NCBI RefSeq assembly: GCF_014697545.1
Contig: NZ_JACJSA010000026.1
Location: 1-64,000 of the forward strand
Reading direction: 5' to 3'
Source of the DNA: Oscillatoria sp. FACHB-1407
GTDB lineage: Bacteria > Cyanobacteriota > Cyanobacteriia > Elainellales > Elainellaceae
Length of the DNA: 64,000 nucleotides
Of this stretch, positions 35,559-44,991 are shown piece after piece (position 1 is the first letter of the stretch; the number at the start of each line of letters is the position of its first letter). The translations under genes were made by a program, and so were the position numbers. Under the pieces are notes generated by a model. It saw only the letters and a list, made by a program, of their open reading frames with translations. It was not told where the DNA came from and did no database searches.

Positions 35559-37001
35559 TCACTCCGTTAAGGACTCCGTTGAGTCAGCAGTTGAAGGCTG
35601 GGGTAACAACCAACTCAGCAAAATTGCGGTTAACCCGCCTGTTGACGTTGCAGAGCCAAACATATTTTTGATGATGGCGGGTTGGTTGTTAAACAACTCT
35701 GGAACGAAGACCACACCCAATCCCAAGGCTAGAGAGACTGCAATGATAATTGTGGCACGACGATCTAAGTTTTCAGATGCAATAATCTTGACTCCAGCTA
35801 CTGCGATCGAGCCAAACATAACCGTCGTTGCTCCACCCAAAACAGGCTGAGGAATAGACTGAAAGGCACCACTAACAATAGGTAACAATCCCAACAGTGC
35901 CAAAATTCCTGCTACAAAAAATCCAACATAACGACTGCCAACACCCGTCATTTGAATAACGCCTGTATTTTGGCTGAACGTGGTAATCGGAAAGGTGTTT
36001 AGCAATGCCGCTAAGGAAGAGTTAAGACCGTCTGCCAGCACCCCAGCTTTGATGCGACGAATATAAACCGGACCTTTGATGGGTTCTTTAGAAACGGCAG
36101 AAGTAGCGGTCATGTCACCGACTGATTCGATCGCCGTGAGCGGATAGAGAATTAGAAATGGAATCAAAGCACTAAAATCGAAACTCATGCCATAGCGAAA
36201 TGGCACAGGTACGCTGATGAGCGGAAGTTGGCTGAAGATGCCGAAATTCACCATCCCCAGTAGTGCAGAGACGATGTAGCCTGCTAACAACCCGATGGCG
36301 ATCGCCCCCATACGAATGTATTGATTCTTAGCGAGGGTCAGAACGATCACAATCAAAAAGACGCCACCCCCCAACAGAATATTTTGAGCATTGGCAAACG
36401 TACCGTTCTGCAAGGCTACCGTTCCCCCTGCCATGCTGGTTATGCCTGTCTTGAGCAGACTTAATCCAATCAGCATGACTAACGTTCCTGACACGATGGG
36501 CGTGACAATTTTGCTGAGGAGGTGCAGAAAACGACTCAGGAGCACATTGGCAAATGCACCAAAAAAACAAACGCCAAAGATTAATGCCAGTGCTTGTTCA
36601 GGCGTTCTGCCAGCATCAATCGCCGTACTGGCGACACCCAGGATAGCCCCCAAAAAGGCAAAGCTAGTCCCCTGTAAACTGAGCAAGCCTGACCCAACAG
36701 GACCGAAGGTTTTGCATTGAATAAAGGTGCAGATGCCAGAGGCGAGCAGTGACATGCTGATGATAAAACTGGAATTTGCAGGATCAAGCCCCAGGCTAGT
36801 GCTGATGATCAGCGGGGGGGTGACAATGCCCACAAAAGCTGCCAGGACATGCTGCACAGCTACAAAAACCGACTCGACCAGGGGGGGTCTGTCGTAGAGT
36901 TTGTAGATTAGCTCGGAACCCGCTGCCGATAGCTCGGGAAAACTTTGAGCTTCCGGTAATTCAGCTTCCTGCAAGGTGCCAAGTTCTTCTTGCTTCGCCA
37001 T
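35559..37001 (-). CDS. NCS2-family xanthine/urate permease
   Basis: Inner-membrane nucleobase transporter of 480 residues with about 12-14 hydrophobic segments. Family signatures are the QH motif in VFVAVQHVLAAFVG, Glu in PLTAIESVGD and the NAT motif QNTGVIQMTGVGSRYVG. The last is of the XanQ/UacT type (NxGxxxxTG) rather than the uracil type. The substrate is therefore probably xanthine or uric acid. ATG 37001 gives MAKQEELG; a GTG at 37013 would add four residues. It is downstream of cobN on the same strand, 86 bases away, without obvious functional link. Confidence 0.9.
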   Translation of the reverse strand: MAKQEELGTLQEAELPEAQSFPELSAAGSELIYKLYDRPPLVESVFVAVQHVLAAFVGIVTPPLIISTSLGLDPANSSFIISMSLLASGICTFIQCKTFGPVGSGLLSLQGTSFAFLGAILGVASTAIDAGRTPEQALALIFGVCFFGAFANVLLSRFLHLLSKIVTPIVSGTLVMLIGLSLLKTGITSMAGGTVALQNGTFANAQNILLGGGVFLIVIVLTLAKNQYIRMGAIAIGLLAGYIVSALLGMVNFGIFSQLPLISVPVPFRYGMSFDFSALIPFLILYPLTAIESVGDMTATSAVSKEPIKGPVYIRRIKAGVLADGLNSSLAALLNTFPITTFSQNTGVIQMTGVGSRYVGFFVAGILALLGLLPIVSGAFQSIPQPVLGGATTVMFGSIAVAGVKIIASENLDRRATIIIAVSLALGLGVVFVPELFNNQPAIIKNMFGSATSTGGLTAILLSWLLPQPSTADSTESLTE

Positions 37002-37087
37002 GCTCCCAAGCACCTCCCAGTCTTCAATTGTTCTTCAAAAAGTGGTCACATTGTAAACGGGAGCTATCAGTCTGGCAGTAGCACAAC

Positions 37088-40000
37088 TTACAGAACAGAC
37101 TCGATCGCCCCTTCTGCCTGGAGTGCGATCGCCCTTAACCGATCGAGGGTGGCTGCATCGACTTGTTTCCATAATCCCCGTTGATGCGCTTCGAGTAACC
37201 GTTCTGCCATATCACGCAGTGCCCAGGGATTCTTCGCTTGCGTAAATGCCTGCACTTCAGAGTCAAAGATATAAGCTTGGGCAATGCCCTGATACATATG
37301 GTCTTCAACACAGTGAGCAGTGGCGTCATAGGCAAATAGATAATCGACTGTGGCTGCCATCTCAAATGCGCCTTTGTACCCATGGCGCATGGCTCCCGCA
37401 ATCCATTTAGGATTCACCACACGCGATCGATAGACCTTGGCAATCTCTTCTCGCAACGTCCGAATTTTGGGATTTTCGGGCAATGCATGGTCGCCAAAAT
37501 AGGTGTGGGGGTTGCGCCCGGTGACGGCTCGAACCGCTGCCGTTAACCCACCCTGAAATTGATAATAGTCATCCGAATCGAGCAGGTCATGTTCGCGATT
37601 GTCCTGGTTGTGCAACACAATCTGCAACTGCTGCAAGCGTTGCTCAAATGCCTCTGGCTCTGACTTACCCTCGCCCTGCCCCGTGTAGGCATAGCTGCTC
37701 CAGTTAATGTAAGCCCGCGCTAAATCCTGATCATCCGTCCAATTTTGTGACTCGATCAACCCCTGCAAGCCCGCTCCGTAGGCTCCGGGTTTTGAGCCAA
37801 AGACGCGATAGAGCGATCGCCCCTCAGCCTGGTCAGCAGGCAACCCCAGCGATCGCCAACTTTCGGCATCACGCTTCACCTGTGCGGCTAGCGGATTTTG
37901 CTCGGCGGGTTCATCCAGTGCGGCGACGGCTTGCACCGCCTGATGAAACAGGTCGATCAGGTTGGGGAAGGCATCCCGAAAGAATCCTGAAATTCGCAGG
38001 GTGACATCGACACGCGGTCGCCCCAACACCGACAACGGCAAAATCTCAAAATCCACCACTCGCCGCGCCACACCATCCCACACCGGGCGTACGCCCAACA
38101 AGGCTAGAGCCTCTGCCAGGTCATCGCCTCCCGTCCGCATCGTAGACGTACCCCAAATGGACAGAGCCAGCGTTTTCGGGTATTCGCCCTGCTCCTGGGT
38201 ATAGCGTTCGATCAGGGCTTCCGCTGCTTTGTATCCGACGCTCCAGGCACTCTCGGTGGGAATGGCGCGGATATCTACCGAATAGAAATTGCGTCCTGTC
38301 GGCAACACCTCAGGGCGACCACGTGTTGGTGCGCCGGATGCTCCACTGGGGATGTATTCGCCATTCAATCCCCGAAACAGGTTCGTAATTTCCTGGGGAG
38401 TCTGGAGCAGGGCAGGGAGGAGGCGATCGCGAATCCAGTCAAGGGGGGAATGGGGAGTGGGGAGTGGGGAGTGGGGTGAAGAGGCGCAATTAATCGCGTC
38501 TGTACTGGAGGGTGGGAGGGAGGAGTGAAGCAAATCTTCAATTAGGCAGGCAGCTTCCAGTTCCAACACTTCAATTACATCAGCGGCAGTGTGGCAAAAG
38601 CGATCGCCCACGGTAGCTTTGACAGGTTCGGTGGGGTTGACGGTGAGGGGGTCGAGGTCAAGTCCCCAGTTTTGAGCAATGGCGCGGGTGAGTCCAGGTC
38701 GGTTGCTACCGGGATGACGGGCGATCGCCACAATCAGATCCCGGAGTTGCCGTCCCTGGGGACACTGCCCAAAGATATGTAGTCCATCCCGGATCTGTGC
38801 TTCCTTGAGTTCACACAGGTAACCGTCGATGGAGTTCAGGATAGACCGTTCAAAATCGAAAGATTTTGGAGTTTGGAGTTTGGAGTTTGGGTTTTGGAGG
38901 TTGAGATCCTGGTCGAGTTGGGTTTGCTTGAGCAGTGTCAGAATGCGATCGCGAATGTCAGGTAACCGAGACGGGTCAAGGCTTTGTGCTTCATAGTATT
39001 CATCCACCAAACCTTCCAGTTGCTGCAAGGGACCATACAACTCGGCGCGGGTCATGGGGGGCGTGAGATGATCGACAATCACCGCTTGCGCCCGCCGCTT
39101 GGCCTGGGAGCCTTCGCCTGGGTCGTTGACGATGAAGGGATAGAGATGAGGGAGCGCACCCAATGCCACTTCGGGGAAGCAGGTTTCCGACAGGGCCATG
39201 CTTTTGCCGGGGAGCCATTCCAAATTACCGTGTTTGCCCACATGGACGATCGCCGCTGCTCCAAAGTGCGATCGCACCCAGTGATAGAACGCGAGATAGG
39301 CATGGGTCGGCTCCAGATCGGGGGCATGGTAGTTCAAGCTGGGGTCGAGGTCATAGCCGCGTGCCGGTTGGATGCCGACAAACACATTGCTCAACTGCAC
39401 CCCTGCGATGGGAAAGTCTGCTGTTGCTTCACCCCAGCGATCGCCCATCGCCTGCTGCACCTCGGCCGGAAGCGATCTGAAATATGGCTGATAGGTTTCG
39501 AGAGACACCGATTGTTGGACGGGTCGCCACTGCCCTTCAGGGTCATTCGTCACACCGCTCGTGAGCCACCGAATCAACTCATCCCCATCCTGGGGCAGGC
39601 GATCGATGCTGTAGCCTTCCTGCTGCATCGCCTGAAGAATCGCCACACAACTGGCAGGTGTATCCAGACCGACCCCATTGGCCAGACGACCATCGCGCGT
39701 GGGATAGTTTGCCAAAATCAACGCAATCCGCCGCTCCGCCACCGGGATTTGGCGCAGTCGTGCCCAATTTGCCGCCAGTTCTGCCACAAACCGGATGCGA
39801 TCGCCCACCGACGCATAGCGCACTACATCGGTTTCCAGAGTCGTGTCACGGGTCGCGATCGCTTTAAATGACACGGCTCGGCTAATGATTCGCCCATCCA
39901 CTTCGGGCAGGGCTACATTCATCGCCACATCGCGTGGAGTCAGCCCCCGACTATAATCTGCCCACTGTTCCACCGTACTGCTGCTGAGAATCACTTGCAG

Positions 40001-40897
40001 CACAGGGACATTCAACTGTTGCCACAAATCCAGTTGGGGAGCTTCGCCATCAAGTCGCGCCAGAGCAAAGCTCGTCGTGTTGAGTAGAACATCAATTCCA
40101 GAGCCATCCTTCGGCTGCAACAGTTCCAACACTTCAGTCTGCACGTCCGCATCCCGCAACGATGAAACAAATATGGGCACAGGTTCAATTTGGCGATCGC
40201 TCAATGCTTGACAGAGAGCATCAATCGGTTCTGTGTTAGCCGCAAGGTAGTGAGCGCGATAAAAAAGAATTCCGGCTTTTCCTACAAAATCCTTGCTCCC
40301 CCTGCCTGCGGCATCGCTCTTAAAAAGGGAAGTTGAGGGGTTCTGACTCCACGGATATAACCCGACTTTGGGCACGATCATTGGCGGTGGCGGGTTGTAA
40401 GCTGTTCCTAACCCCAGATCCGCCATGAACTGCAAAGCATGAACGGTGTTCTCCAAACCACTCTCAGTCAGATACCGCCAGAGTTGATTCACCTGAGTGA
40501 GGGGTACGGTGGAATGGCTGATCAAGCCCGGATCGGGGCGATCGTCCCCTGGCAGAACCAGTAATGCGGCTCCGGTCTGTTCAACGGTTTGCTTCACCAC
40601 CTCTAAGCCATACGACCAGTAGGCACGTCCCCCCAGGAGCCGTAACACAATCACCTTTGCGGATGCCAACACCGCTTCGGCATAGGTGTCGATGGTGAGT
40701 TGCTGTTGCAGGTGCAGGAGATTCACAACCCTGACCGGAGGAAAATCGACTGGCAAATGACCTAAGGCGGTTGAGAGCAATTGAATATCAGTGTCAGCGG
40801 CGGTTAAAACCACCAGAGGTGCTTGACCTTGTTCGATGAATACAACCCCTTCCGTTTCAGGATTCCAACCTCCAGGGGTAGCCGCAAGCCGATGCAT
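37088..40897 (-). CDS. cobN: Cobaltochelatase subunit CobN, with two in-frame low-complexity inserts
   Basis: Large subunit of the ATP-dependent chelatase that inserts cobalt into hydrogenobyrinic acid diamide, or a related chelatase reaction. The N-terminus MHRLAATPGGWNPETEGVVF is CobN-specific and distinguishes it from ChlH. Other family blocks are VHVGKHGNLEWLPGKS, LALSIWGTSTMRTGGDD and RHGYKGAFEMAATVDYLFAYD. At 1269 residues it is slightly long. Extra sequence appears at about 664-678 (LQNPNSKLQTPKS) and 790-819 (SPHSPLPTPHSPL). Both are encoded by minisatellite DNA seen elsewhere between genes. No cobalamin riboswitch is recognisable in the 151 bp upstream. Confidence 0.93.
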   Translation of the reverse strand: MHRLAATPGGWNPETEGVVFIEQGQAPLVVLTAADTDIQLLSTALGHLPVDFPPVRVVNLLHLQQQLTIDTYAEAVLASAKVIVLRLLGGRAYWSYGLEVVKQTVEQTGAALLVLPGDDRPDPGLISHSTVPLTQVNQLWRYLTESGLENTVHALQFMADLGLGTAYNPPPPMIVPKVGLYPWSQNPSTSLFKSDAAGRGSKDFVGKAGILFYRAHYLAANTEPIDALCQALSDRQIEPVPIFVSSLRDADVQTEVLELLQPKDGSGIDVLLNTTSFALARLDGEAPQLDLWQQLNVPVLQVILSSSTVEQWADYSRGLTPRDVAMNVALPEVDGRIISRAVSFKAIATRDTTLETDVVRYASVGDRIRFVAELAANWARLRQIPVAERRIALILANYPTRDGRLANGVGLDTPASCVAILQAMQQEGYSIDRLPQDGDELIRWLTSGVTNDPEGQWRPVQQSVSLETYQPYFRSLPAEVQQAMGDRWGEATADFPIAGVQLSNVFVGIQPARGYDLDPSLNYHAPDLEPTHAYLAFYHWVRSHFGAAAIVHVGKHGNLEWLPGKSMALSETCFPEVALGALPHLYPFIVNDPGEGSQAKRRAQAVIVDHLTPPMTRAELYGPLQQLEGLVDEYYEAQSLDPSRLPDIRDRILTLLKQTQLDQDLNLQNPNSKLQTPKSFDFERSILNSIDGYLCELKEAQIRDGLHIFGQCPQGRQLRDLIVAIARHPGSNRPGLTRAIAQNWGLDLDPLTVNPTEPVKATVGDRFCHTAADVIEVLELEAACLIEDLLHSSLPPSSTDAINCASSPHSPLPTPHSPLDWIRDRLLPALLQTPQEITNLFRGLNGEYIPSGASGAPTRGRPEVLPTGRNFYSVDIRAIPTESAWSVGYKAAEALIERYTQEQGEYPKTLALSIWGTSTMRTGGDDLAEALALLGVRPVWDGVARRVVDFEILPLSVLGRPRVDVTLRISGFFRDAFPNLIDLFHQAVQAVAALDEPAEQNPLAAQVKRDAESWRSLGLPADQAEGRSLYRVFGSKPGAYGAGLQGLIESQNWTDDQDLARAYINWSSYAYTGQGEGKSEPEAFEQRLQQLQIVLHNQDNREHDLLDSDDYYQFQGGLTAAVRAVTGRNPHTYFGDHALPENPKIRTLREEIAKVYRSRVVNPKWIAGAMRHGYKGAFEMAATVDYLFAYDATAHCVEDHMYQGIAQAYIFDSEVQAFTQAKNPWALRDMAERLLEAHQRGLWKQVDAATLDRLRAIALQAEGAIESVL
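38436..38530 (-). repeat. GGGGAGTGGGGAGTG minisatellite plus palindromic core inside cobN
   Basis: Tandem GGGGAGTG units at about 38450-38478 are followed by the palindromic core GGCGCAATTAATCGCGTCT (38483-38501) and a G-rich tail. The frame is kept. Similar tracts occur outside genes at 46428-46480, 49338-49402 and 57904-58016. Confidence 0.85.
38863..38902 (-). repeat. TTGGAGTTTGGAG minisatellite inside cobN
   Basis: About five units of TTTGGAG/TTTGGGT encode LQNPNSKLQTPKS in frame. Similar AATCCAAAAT-type tandem units occur between genes at 21098-21132. Confidence 0.65.
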
Positions 40898-40906
40898 AAC
40901 CGTTTC

Positions 40907-40925
40907 CTTACATTATCGTTACAAA
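40907..40925 (+). promoter_or_regulatory. Possible HLR1-like RpaB site between cobN and the kinase gene
   Basis: Two direct octamers, CTTACATT (40907-40914) and GTTACAAA (40918-40925), resemble the RpaB-binding HLR1 half-site (G/T)TTACA(T/A)(T/A). The gap is 3 bases instead of the usual 2 and the first base is C, so this is a weak match. It lies 10 bases upstream of the cobN start. Confidence 0.3.
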
Positions 40926-41048
40926 AGTTCACAGATGGGGGAGTGTTGATAGGCAAGCTACGATGATTGAAGGTTGATCCCCATCAAGGCAACCCGCTGT
41001 ACTGGAACCGACTCTACTGGGACCGCTCAATCTGCCTGCACCGATCGA

Positions 41049-43367
41049 ATGCTGAGTTCAGAAGCCTCTGTCGCCATCGACCTATTATCGACCATTCCCT
41101 TTCATCAGTTGCGATCGCTCTTGCAACAGATGGCTCAAACGATGGAGATGGGACTGCTGATTCAGAGCGAAGATATTGGGCAAGTCCTGGATGATTCTGT
41201 GACGCGGTTGCCCTCCTACTTTACCCTGGTTCTCTCTCGCTCCTTTAATGCGCTACTTCAAGGGGAGGAAATTCAGCCAGATGGAGCACGGGGTAAAGCC
41301 ACCCAAGGGGGAAATCGGGAGACGACCTACTATCGATTTCAACTGACCTTTGATCCAGAGGCGATCGCTGCTTTTCTGAAGACGCTCACGCTACATCCTA
41401 CTGCGTCACGTCATCCAGCCTTACAGCAAGCTCCCAAGACCCTGTGTCCCAATCATCCTAGAGTGCAGAGTGAGTTTACCCAACGGTTAATTCAAATTTT
41501 GGCGACGGATGCGGGAATGATTGCTCCGGGAATCAATGCGGTGCCTGTCCATCCTGCGTTTCGTCAACCTGCTGCTGCCGCCTTGCGAGAACAAATTGAG
41601 CAAGAACGTCTGCTCAACAAATTAATGACGCAGGTGCGCCAAAGTTTAGAACTGCCTTTCATCTTGCAAACGGCTGTAGAGCAGGTGCGGCAGTTTTTGC
41701 AGGTCGATCGGATGTTGATCTATCAACTGCTGGAACCCTCAACAAACGCTGCTCTTGCCCGATCTCCCCAGGCTAAACCAGTTTCACCGCAACAGCTTGG
41801 CTTTATTGCCTACGAAGCGATCGCCTCAGAACAGATCCCCTCCGTTCTCAATCTGACAACTCACGATGAGTGCTTCTTTCAAAAAGCTGACAAACGAGAG
41901 CTATATCGGCAGGGCTATACATTGGCGATCGCCGACATCGAGAAGCAATATGCTCGGATTCCCTGCCTGATGGATTTTTTGCAAACGGCTCAAGTGCGGT
42001 CAAAGCTGGTTGCCCCGATCGTCGTTGGAGGTGATCTGTGGGGGTTACTCATCGCCCACCAATGCCAGACTCAACGTCACTGGAAGGACAGCGAACAAAA
42101 GTTTTTGCAGCGCATTGGCGAACATTTGGCGATCGCCATCAGTCAGGCACAGCTTTATGCGGAGATTCAACAACAGAAGCAGACGTTAGAACAGCGAGTC
42201 ATTGAACGCACCCAAGAACTGCACGACACTCTGTTAGCGGCTCAAGCGGCTAGTCGCGCTAAGAGTGATTTTTTAGCCGCTGTCAGTCACGAACTCCGCA
42301 CCCCACTGACCCATGTGATTGGCATGTCCAGCACGTTGCTGCGCTGGTCAACCTCTGATTTTGATGAACGCCAACGCCGATTTTTGCAGATCATTCGAGA
42401 TAGCGGCGAGCACCTGATGGAACTGATCAACGACATGCTGGAGTTGTCCCAGTTAGAGTCGGGCAAAGCGGTTCTCAACTTGAGCGAGTTTTCGCTGTCT
42501 CATCTGGCGCAACAATGCCTGAAGGTAGTTCAAGATCGGGCGATCGCTGCCTCCATTACCCTTGAACTCGATTTGCAGGTTCACCCCCAATACGATCAGG
42601 TCACAGCCGATCCCCGCCGAGTCCGCCAGATTTTGCTCAACTTGCTCAGCAACGCCATCAAGTTCACACCGTCTGGTGGCACAGTCATGTTGCGAGTCTT
42701 TGCCAGTACTGATTCGGTCATCTTTCAAGTGAAAGACACGGGCATCGGCATCCCCGAACAGCAGCGATCGCTCCTATTCCAAAAGTTCCAGCAACTCGAT
42801 TCCTCCTACCATCGCCAATACGAAGGCACCGGATTGGGCTTGGCGATGACCAAACAACTGGTCGAACTCCATGGCGGTCGCATTGATGTTGAATCGACCG
42901 TTGGAGTCGGTTCTGTGTTTACCGTTCACCTGCCGCTCCTGGAAACTCCCACCCCAGCCCACTCCGGGAATCCTGACATAGCTCTGACCCCAACTCTGGG
43001 ACGGGTCATGTTAATTGAAAACCACGAAGAAAGTGCCAATGTCATTTGTGACATTCTCAATGCAGCCGGGTATCAATTAGTCTGGTTACTCGAAGGGTCA
43101 ATGGCGATGACCCAAATCGAAATCTTGCAGCCGATTGCCGTTGTCATAAGCACTCGCTTACCTGACATCGACAGTTACACAATTATTCATCAACTGCGAC
43201 AAAACCCAGTCACCAAGAAGATTAAAGTCATTGCTCTGATTGATCCCAATGCCCCGGATGATTTGGAACGTTGCTTGACCGCAGGTGCCAACACCTATCT
43301 CAACAAACCCATCCGTCCCGATCAGGTGCTTTATCAACTGAGTCGCTTGATGAAAGAGGAAGGATAG
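41049..43367 (+). CDS. Hybrid sensor kinase with cyanobacteriochrome-like GAF domain and degenerate receiver
   Basis: About 772 residues from ATG 41049; a TTG at 40974 would add 25. After an N-terminal region of about 180 residues of unknown type comes a GAF domain (about 200-375). It carries DECF with Cys275, YRQGYTLAIADI, and Cys306 in PCLMDFL followed by VRSKLVAPI. These align with DXCF-type cyanobacteriochromes, where the second site reads CH; here His is Leu. A coiled coil leads to HisKA (His414, [12 protein letters not shown]) and HATPase (DTGIGIPE, GTGLGLAM). The C-terminal receiver-like domain has Ser701 where the phosphoacceptor Asp is expected (VVISTRLPDID). Light sensing is plausible but unproved. 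Confidence 0.85.
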   Translation: MLSSEASVAIDLLSTIPFHQLRSLLQQMAQTMEMGLLIQSEDIGQVLDDSVTRLPSYFTLVLSRSFNALLQGEEIQPDGARGKATQGGNRETTYYRFQLTFDPEAIAAFLKTLTLHPTASRHPALQQAPKTLCPNHPRVQSEFTQRLIQILATDAGMIAPGINAVPVHPAFRQPAAAALREQIEQERLLNKLMTQVRQSLELPFILQTAVEQVRQFLQVDRMLIYQLLEPSTNAALARSPQAKPVSPQQLGFIAYEAIASEQIPSVLNLTTHDECFFQKADKRELYRQGYTLAIADIEKQYARIPCLMDFLQTAQVRSKLVAPIVVGGDLWGLLIAHQCQTQRHWKDSEQKFLQRIGEHLAIAISQAQLYAEIQQQKQTLEQRVIERTQELHDTLLAAQAASRAKSDFLAAVSHELRTPLTHVIGMSSTLLRWSTSDFDERQRRFLQIIRDSGEHLMELINDMLELSQLESGKAVLNLSEFSLSHLAQQCLKVVQDRAIAASITLELDLQVHPQYDQVTADPRRVRQILLNLLSNAIKFTPSGGTVMLRVFASTDSVIFQVKDTGIGIPEQQRSLLFQKFQQLDSSYHRQYEGTGLGLAMTKQLVELHGGRIDVESTVGVGSVFTVHLPLLETPTPAHSGNPDIALTPTLGRVMLIENHEESANVICDILNAAGYQLVWLLEGSMAMTQIEILQPIAVVISTRLPDIDSYTIIHQLRQNPVTKKIKVIALIDPNAPDDLERCLTAGANTYLNKPIRPDQVLYQLSRLMKEEG

Positions 43368-43436
43368 GAAAAAATTGAAAATCGAAACAAGAAAACTGAA
43401 TTGAACAGCGCACAGGAATAAAGGGCTCTCCCAAGA

Positions 43437-43553
43437 TTTCCCGCCTTTTTCTGCTTTCCTGGTTTCTTTCTCCTCTTTTCCTTTTTCCTTCTTCTCTTTT
43501 CCTTCTTCTCTTTTCTGTTTTCTTTTTTCTTTCGCCTTCCTTCTTGATACGAT
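43437..43553 (-). repeat. Polypurine/polypyrimidine tract (GAGAAGAAGGAAAA-like units)
   Basis: The plus strand is almost all C and T; read on the minus strand it is tandem AGAAGAAGGAAAAGAG-like units. The same kind of unit occurs at 59222-59320 and, in coding frame, within radA (9461-9590). Confidence 0.75.
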
Positions 43554-43582
43554 TGAGTCCAAACGCAATACAGGAATCCCGA

Positions 43583-43939
43583 ATGGATCTCGAAACGTTA
43601 GCCAATACCCAGGGGTTAATGACGGTTGAGGCAGTCCAAAAATCGCTAAACCGCTCCCGTGCCTCCGTTTACCGCTATGCCAACACTGACCCTGGTGTGT
43701 TGAATCCTGAGTACAACCCTAAACGTCTTAACCCGGAACTTCGCATCAATAAAGACGACCCACTCTTGTTTCATCCCAACGAAGTCGCTCGGTTTGCCAA
43801 AGATATTTTGGGCATCAAACAAGTGACGATTGAAGTCCAGGAACCCGCCCAATCTGCAACGTTGGAAGTCTTACGTGCCATCTTGGCAGAGTTACAAAGC
43901 ATTCATCGGTTGCTGGAATCTTCTAAATCAACACCATGA
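43583..43939 (+). CDS. Conserved small HTH-like protein of unknown function
   Basis: A 118-residue protein. The segment [21 protein letters not shown] reads as a helix-turn-helix. It is followed by a Pro/Asn-rich region and the helical C-terminus [23 protein letters not shown] 43583 is chosen because AGGA at 43572-43575 is 7 bases away; an earlier start at 43544 lies in the polypyrimidine tract. The stop overlaps the glutaminase ATG as ATGA, so the two genes are translationally coupled. A regulatory link to glutaminase is possible but only inferred. Confidence 0.72.
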   Translation: MDLETLANTQGLMTVEAVQKSLNRSRASVYRYANTDPGVLNPEYNPKRLNPELRINKDDPLLFHPNEVARFAKDILGIKQVTIEVQEPAQSATLEVLRAILAELQSIHRLLESSKSTP

Positions 43940-44943
43940 CACAATTACCTGCGCAACCGTCTGAGCCAACATTGCCTTCCTCAAGCGCACTCGTCGCCAC
44001 CCTGGAGGAACTCTATCAACGCTATTTGCCTCTGCGCGATGGTAAAGTGGCAGACTACATTCCCGAACTAGCGAAAATGAACCCTGACTGCTTTAGCATC
44101 TGCATTGCCACCGTGGATGGACAGGTGTATGAGGTGGGCGACTCAGAGCAGTTATTTACCATTCAATCCATCTCCAAAGTGTTTGTGCATGGGCTGGCAT
44201 TGGAGGACTACGGACGAGAACGCCTGCTGACGAAGGTGGGGGTTGAACCGACCGGAGATGCCTTTAATGCGATCGTGCTGGATGAGCAGTCCAAACGTCC
44301 CTATAACCCCATGGTGAATGCAGGGGCGATCGCCATCACCAGTTTAATTAAGGGAGCCGACGCAACCGAGAAGCTGAACCGAATGTTGGATATGTTTCGT
44401 CGCTATGTGGGGCACGACATTTTTATTGATGTGGCGACCTACGTCTCAGAACGGTCTACAGGCGATCGCAATCGGGCGATGGGTTACCTGATGCACCACT
44501 TCGGCATGATCGAAGACCCGGTAGACGATGCGCTGGATCTATACTTTCAGCAGTGTTCGTTGATGGTGAACTGTCGCGATCTGGCAGTGATGGCAGCCAC
44601 CCTGGCAAATCAGGGGGTAAATCCACAAACGGGCGATCGCGCGGTAGAAGCGGGCTATGTGCGTGACATCCTCAGCGTCATGTACACCTGCGGCATGTAC
44701 AACTTCGCGGGTGAATGGGCGTATCTGGTGGGACTCCCTGCCAAAAGTGGAGTGTGTGGGGGCATCATTGCGATCGTTCCTGACCAGATCGGCATTGCGG
44801 TGTTCTCTCCCCCGCTCGATTTCCGGGGAAACAGTGTACGAGGCGTAAAGGTGTGCGAGGCTCTATCGCATCAATTCGGCTTGCATCTGTTTGACTCATC
44901 GCGAGGTTGTCACAACTTTCTCAAACACTGGTCGGTGAAATAG
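43936..44943 (+). CDS. glsA: Glutaminase (serine-dependent, GlsA/YbaS family)
   Basis: Hydrolyses L-glutamine to glutamate and ammonia in the cytosol. At 335 residues it is usual for the family. The catalytic SxxK pair is Ser78-Lys81 (IQSISKVF). Other family motifs are [33 protein letters not shown] and [12 protein letters not shown]. Its ATG overlaps the upstream small gene by four bases. Nothing is missing from the active site that I can see. Confidence 0.94.
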   Translation: MTQLPAQPSEPTLPSSSALVATLEELYQRYLPLRDGKVADYIPELAKMNPDCFSICIATVDGQVYEVGDSEQLFTIQSISKVFVHGLALEDYGRERLLTKVGVEPTGDAFNAIVLDEQSKRPYNPMVNAGAIAITSLIKGADATEKLNRMLDMFRRYVGHDIFIDVATYVSERSTGDRNRAMGYLMHHFGMIEDPVDDALDLYFQQCSLMVNCRDLAVMAATLANQGVNPQTGDRAVEAGYVRDILSVMYTCGMYNFAGEWAYLVGLPAKSGVCGGIIAIVPDQIGIAVFSPPLDFRGNSVRGVKVCEALSHQFGLHLFDSSRGCHNFLKHWSVK

Positions 44944-44991
44944 GGCATTTCTTGTCACCATAAGGAGAGATAGTGTCGCTCCAACCCAGGT

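Noticed and set aside
38984-39871. 295-codon frame antisense to cobN
   Set aside because: Shadow of the cobN reading frame; the cobN product is clearly conserved on the other strand.
40898-41048. Cobalamin riboswitch upstream of cobN
   Set aside because: The spacer is too short and no B12-box-like string is seen.
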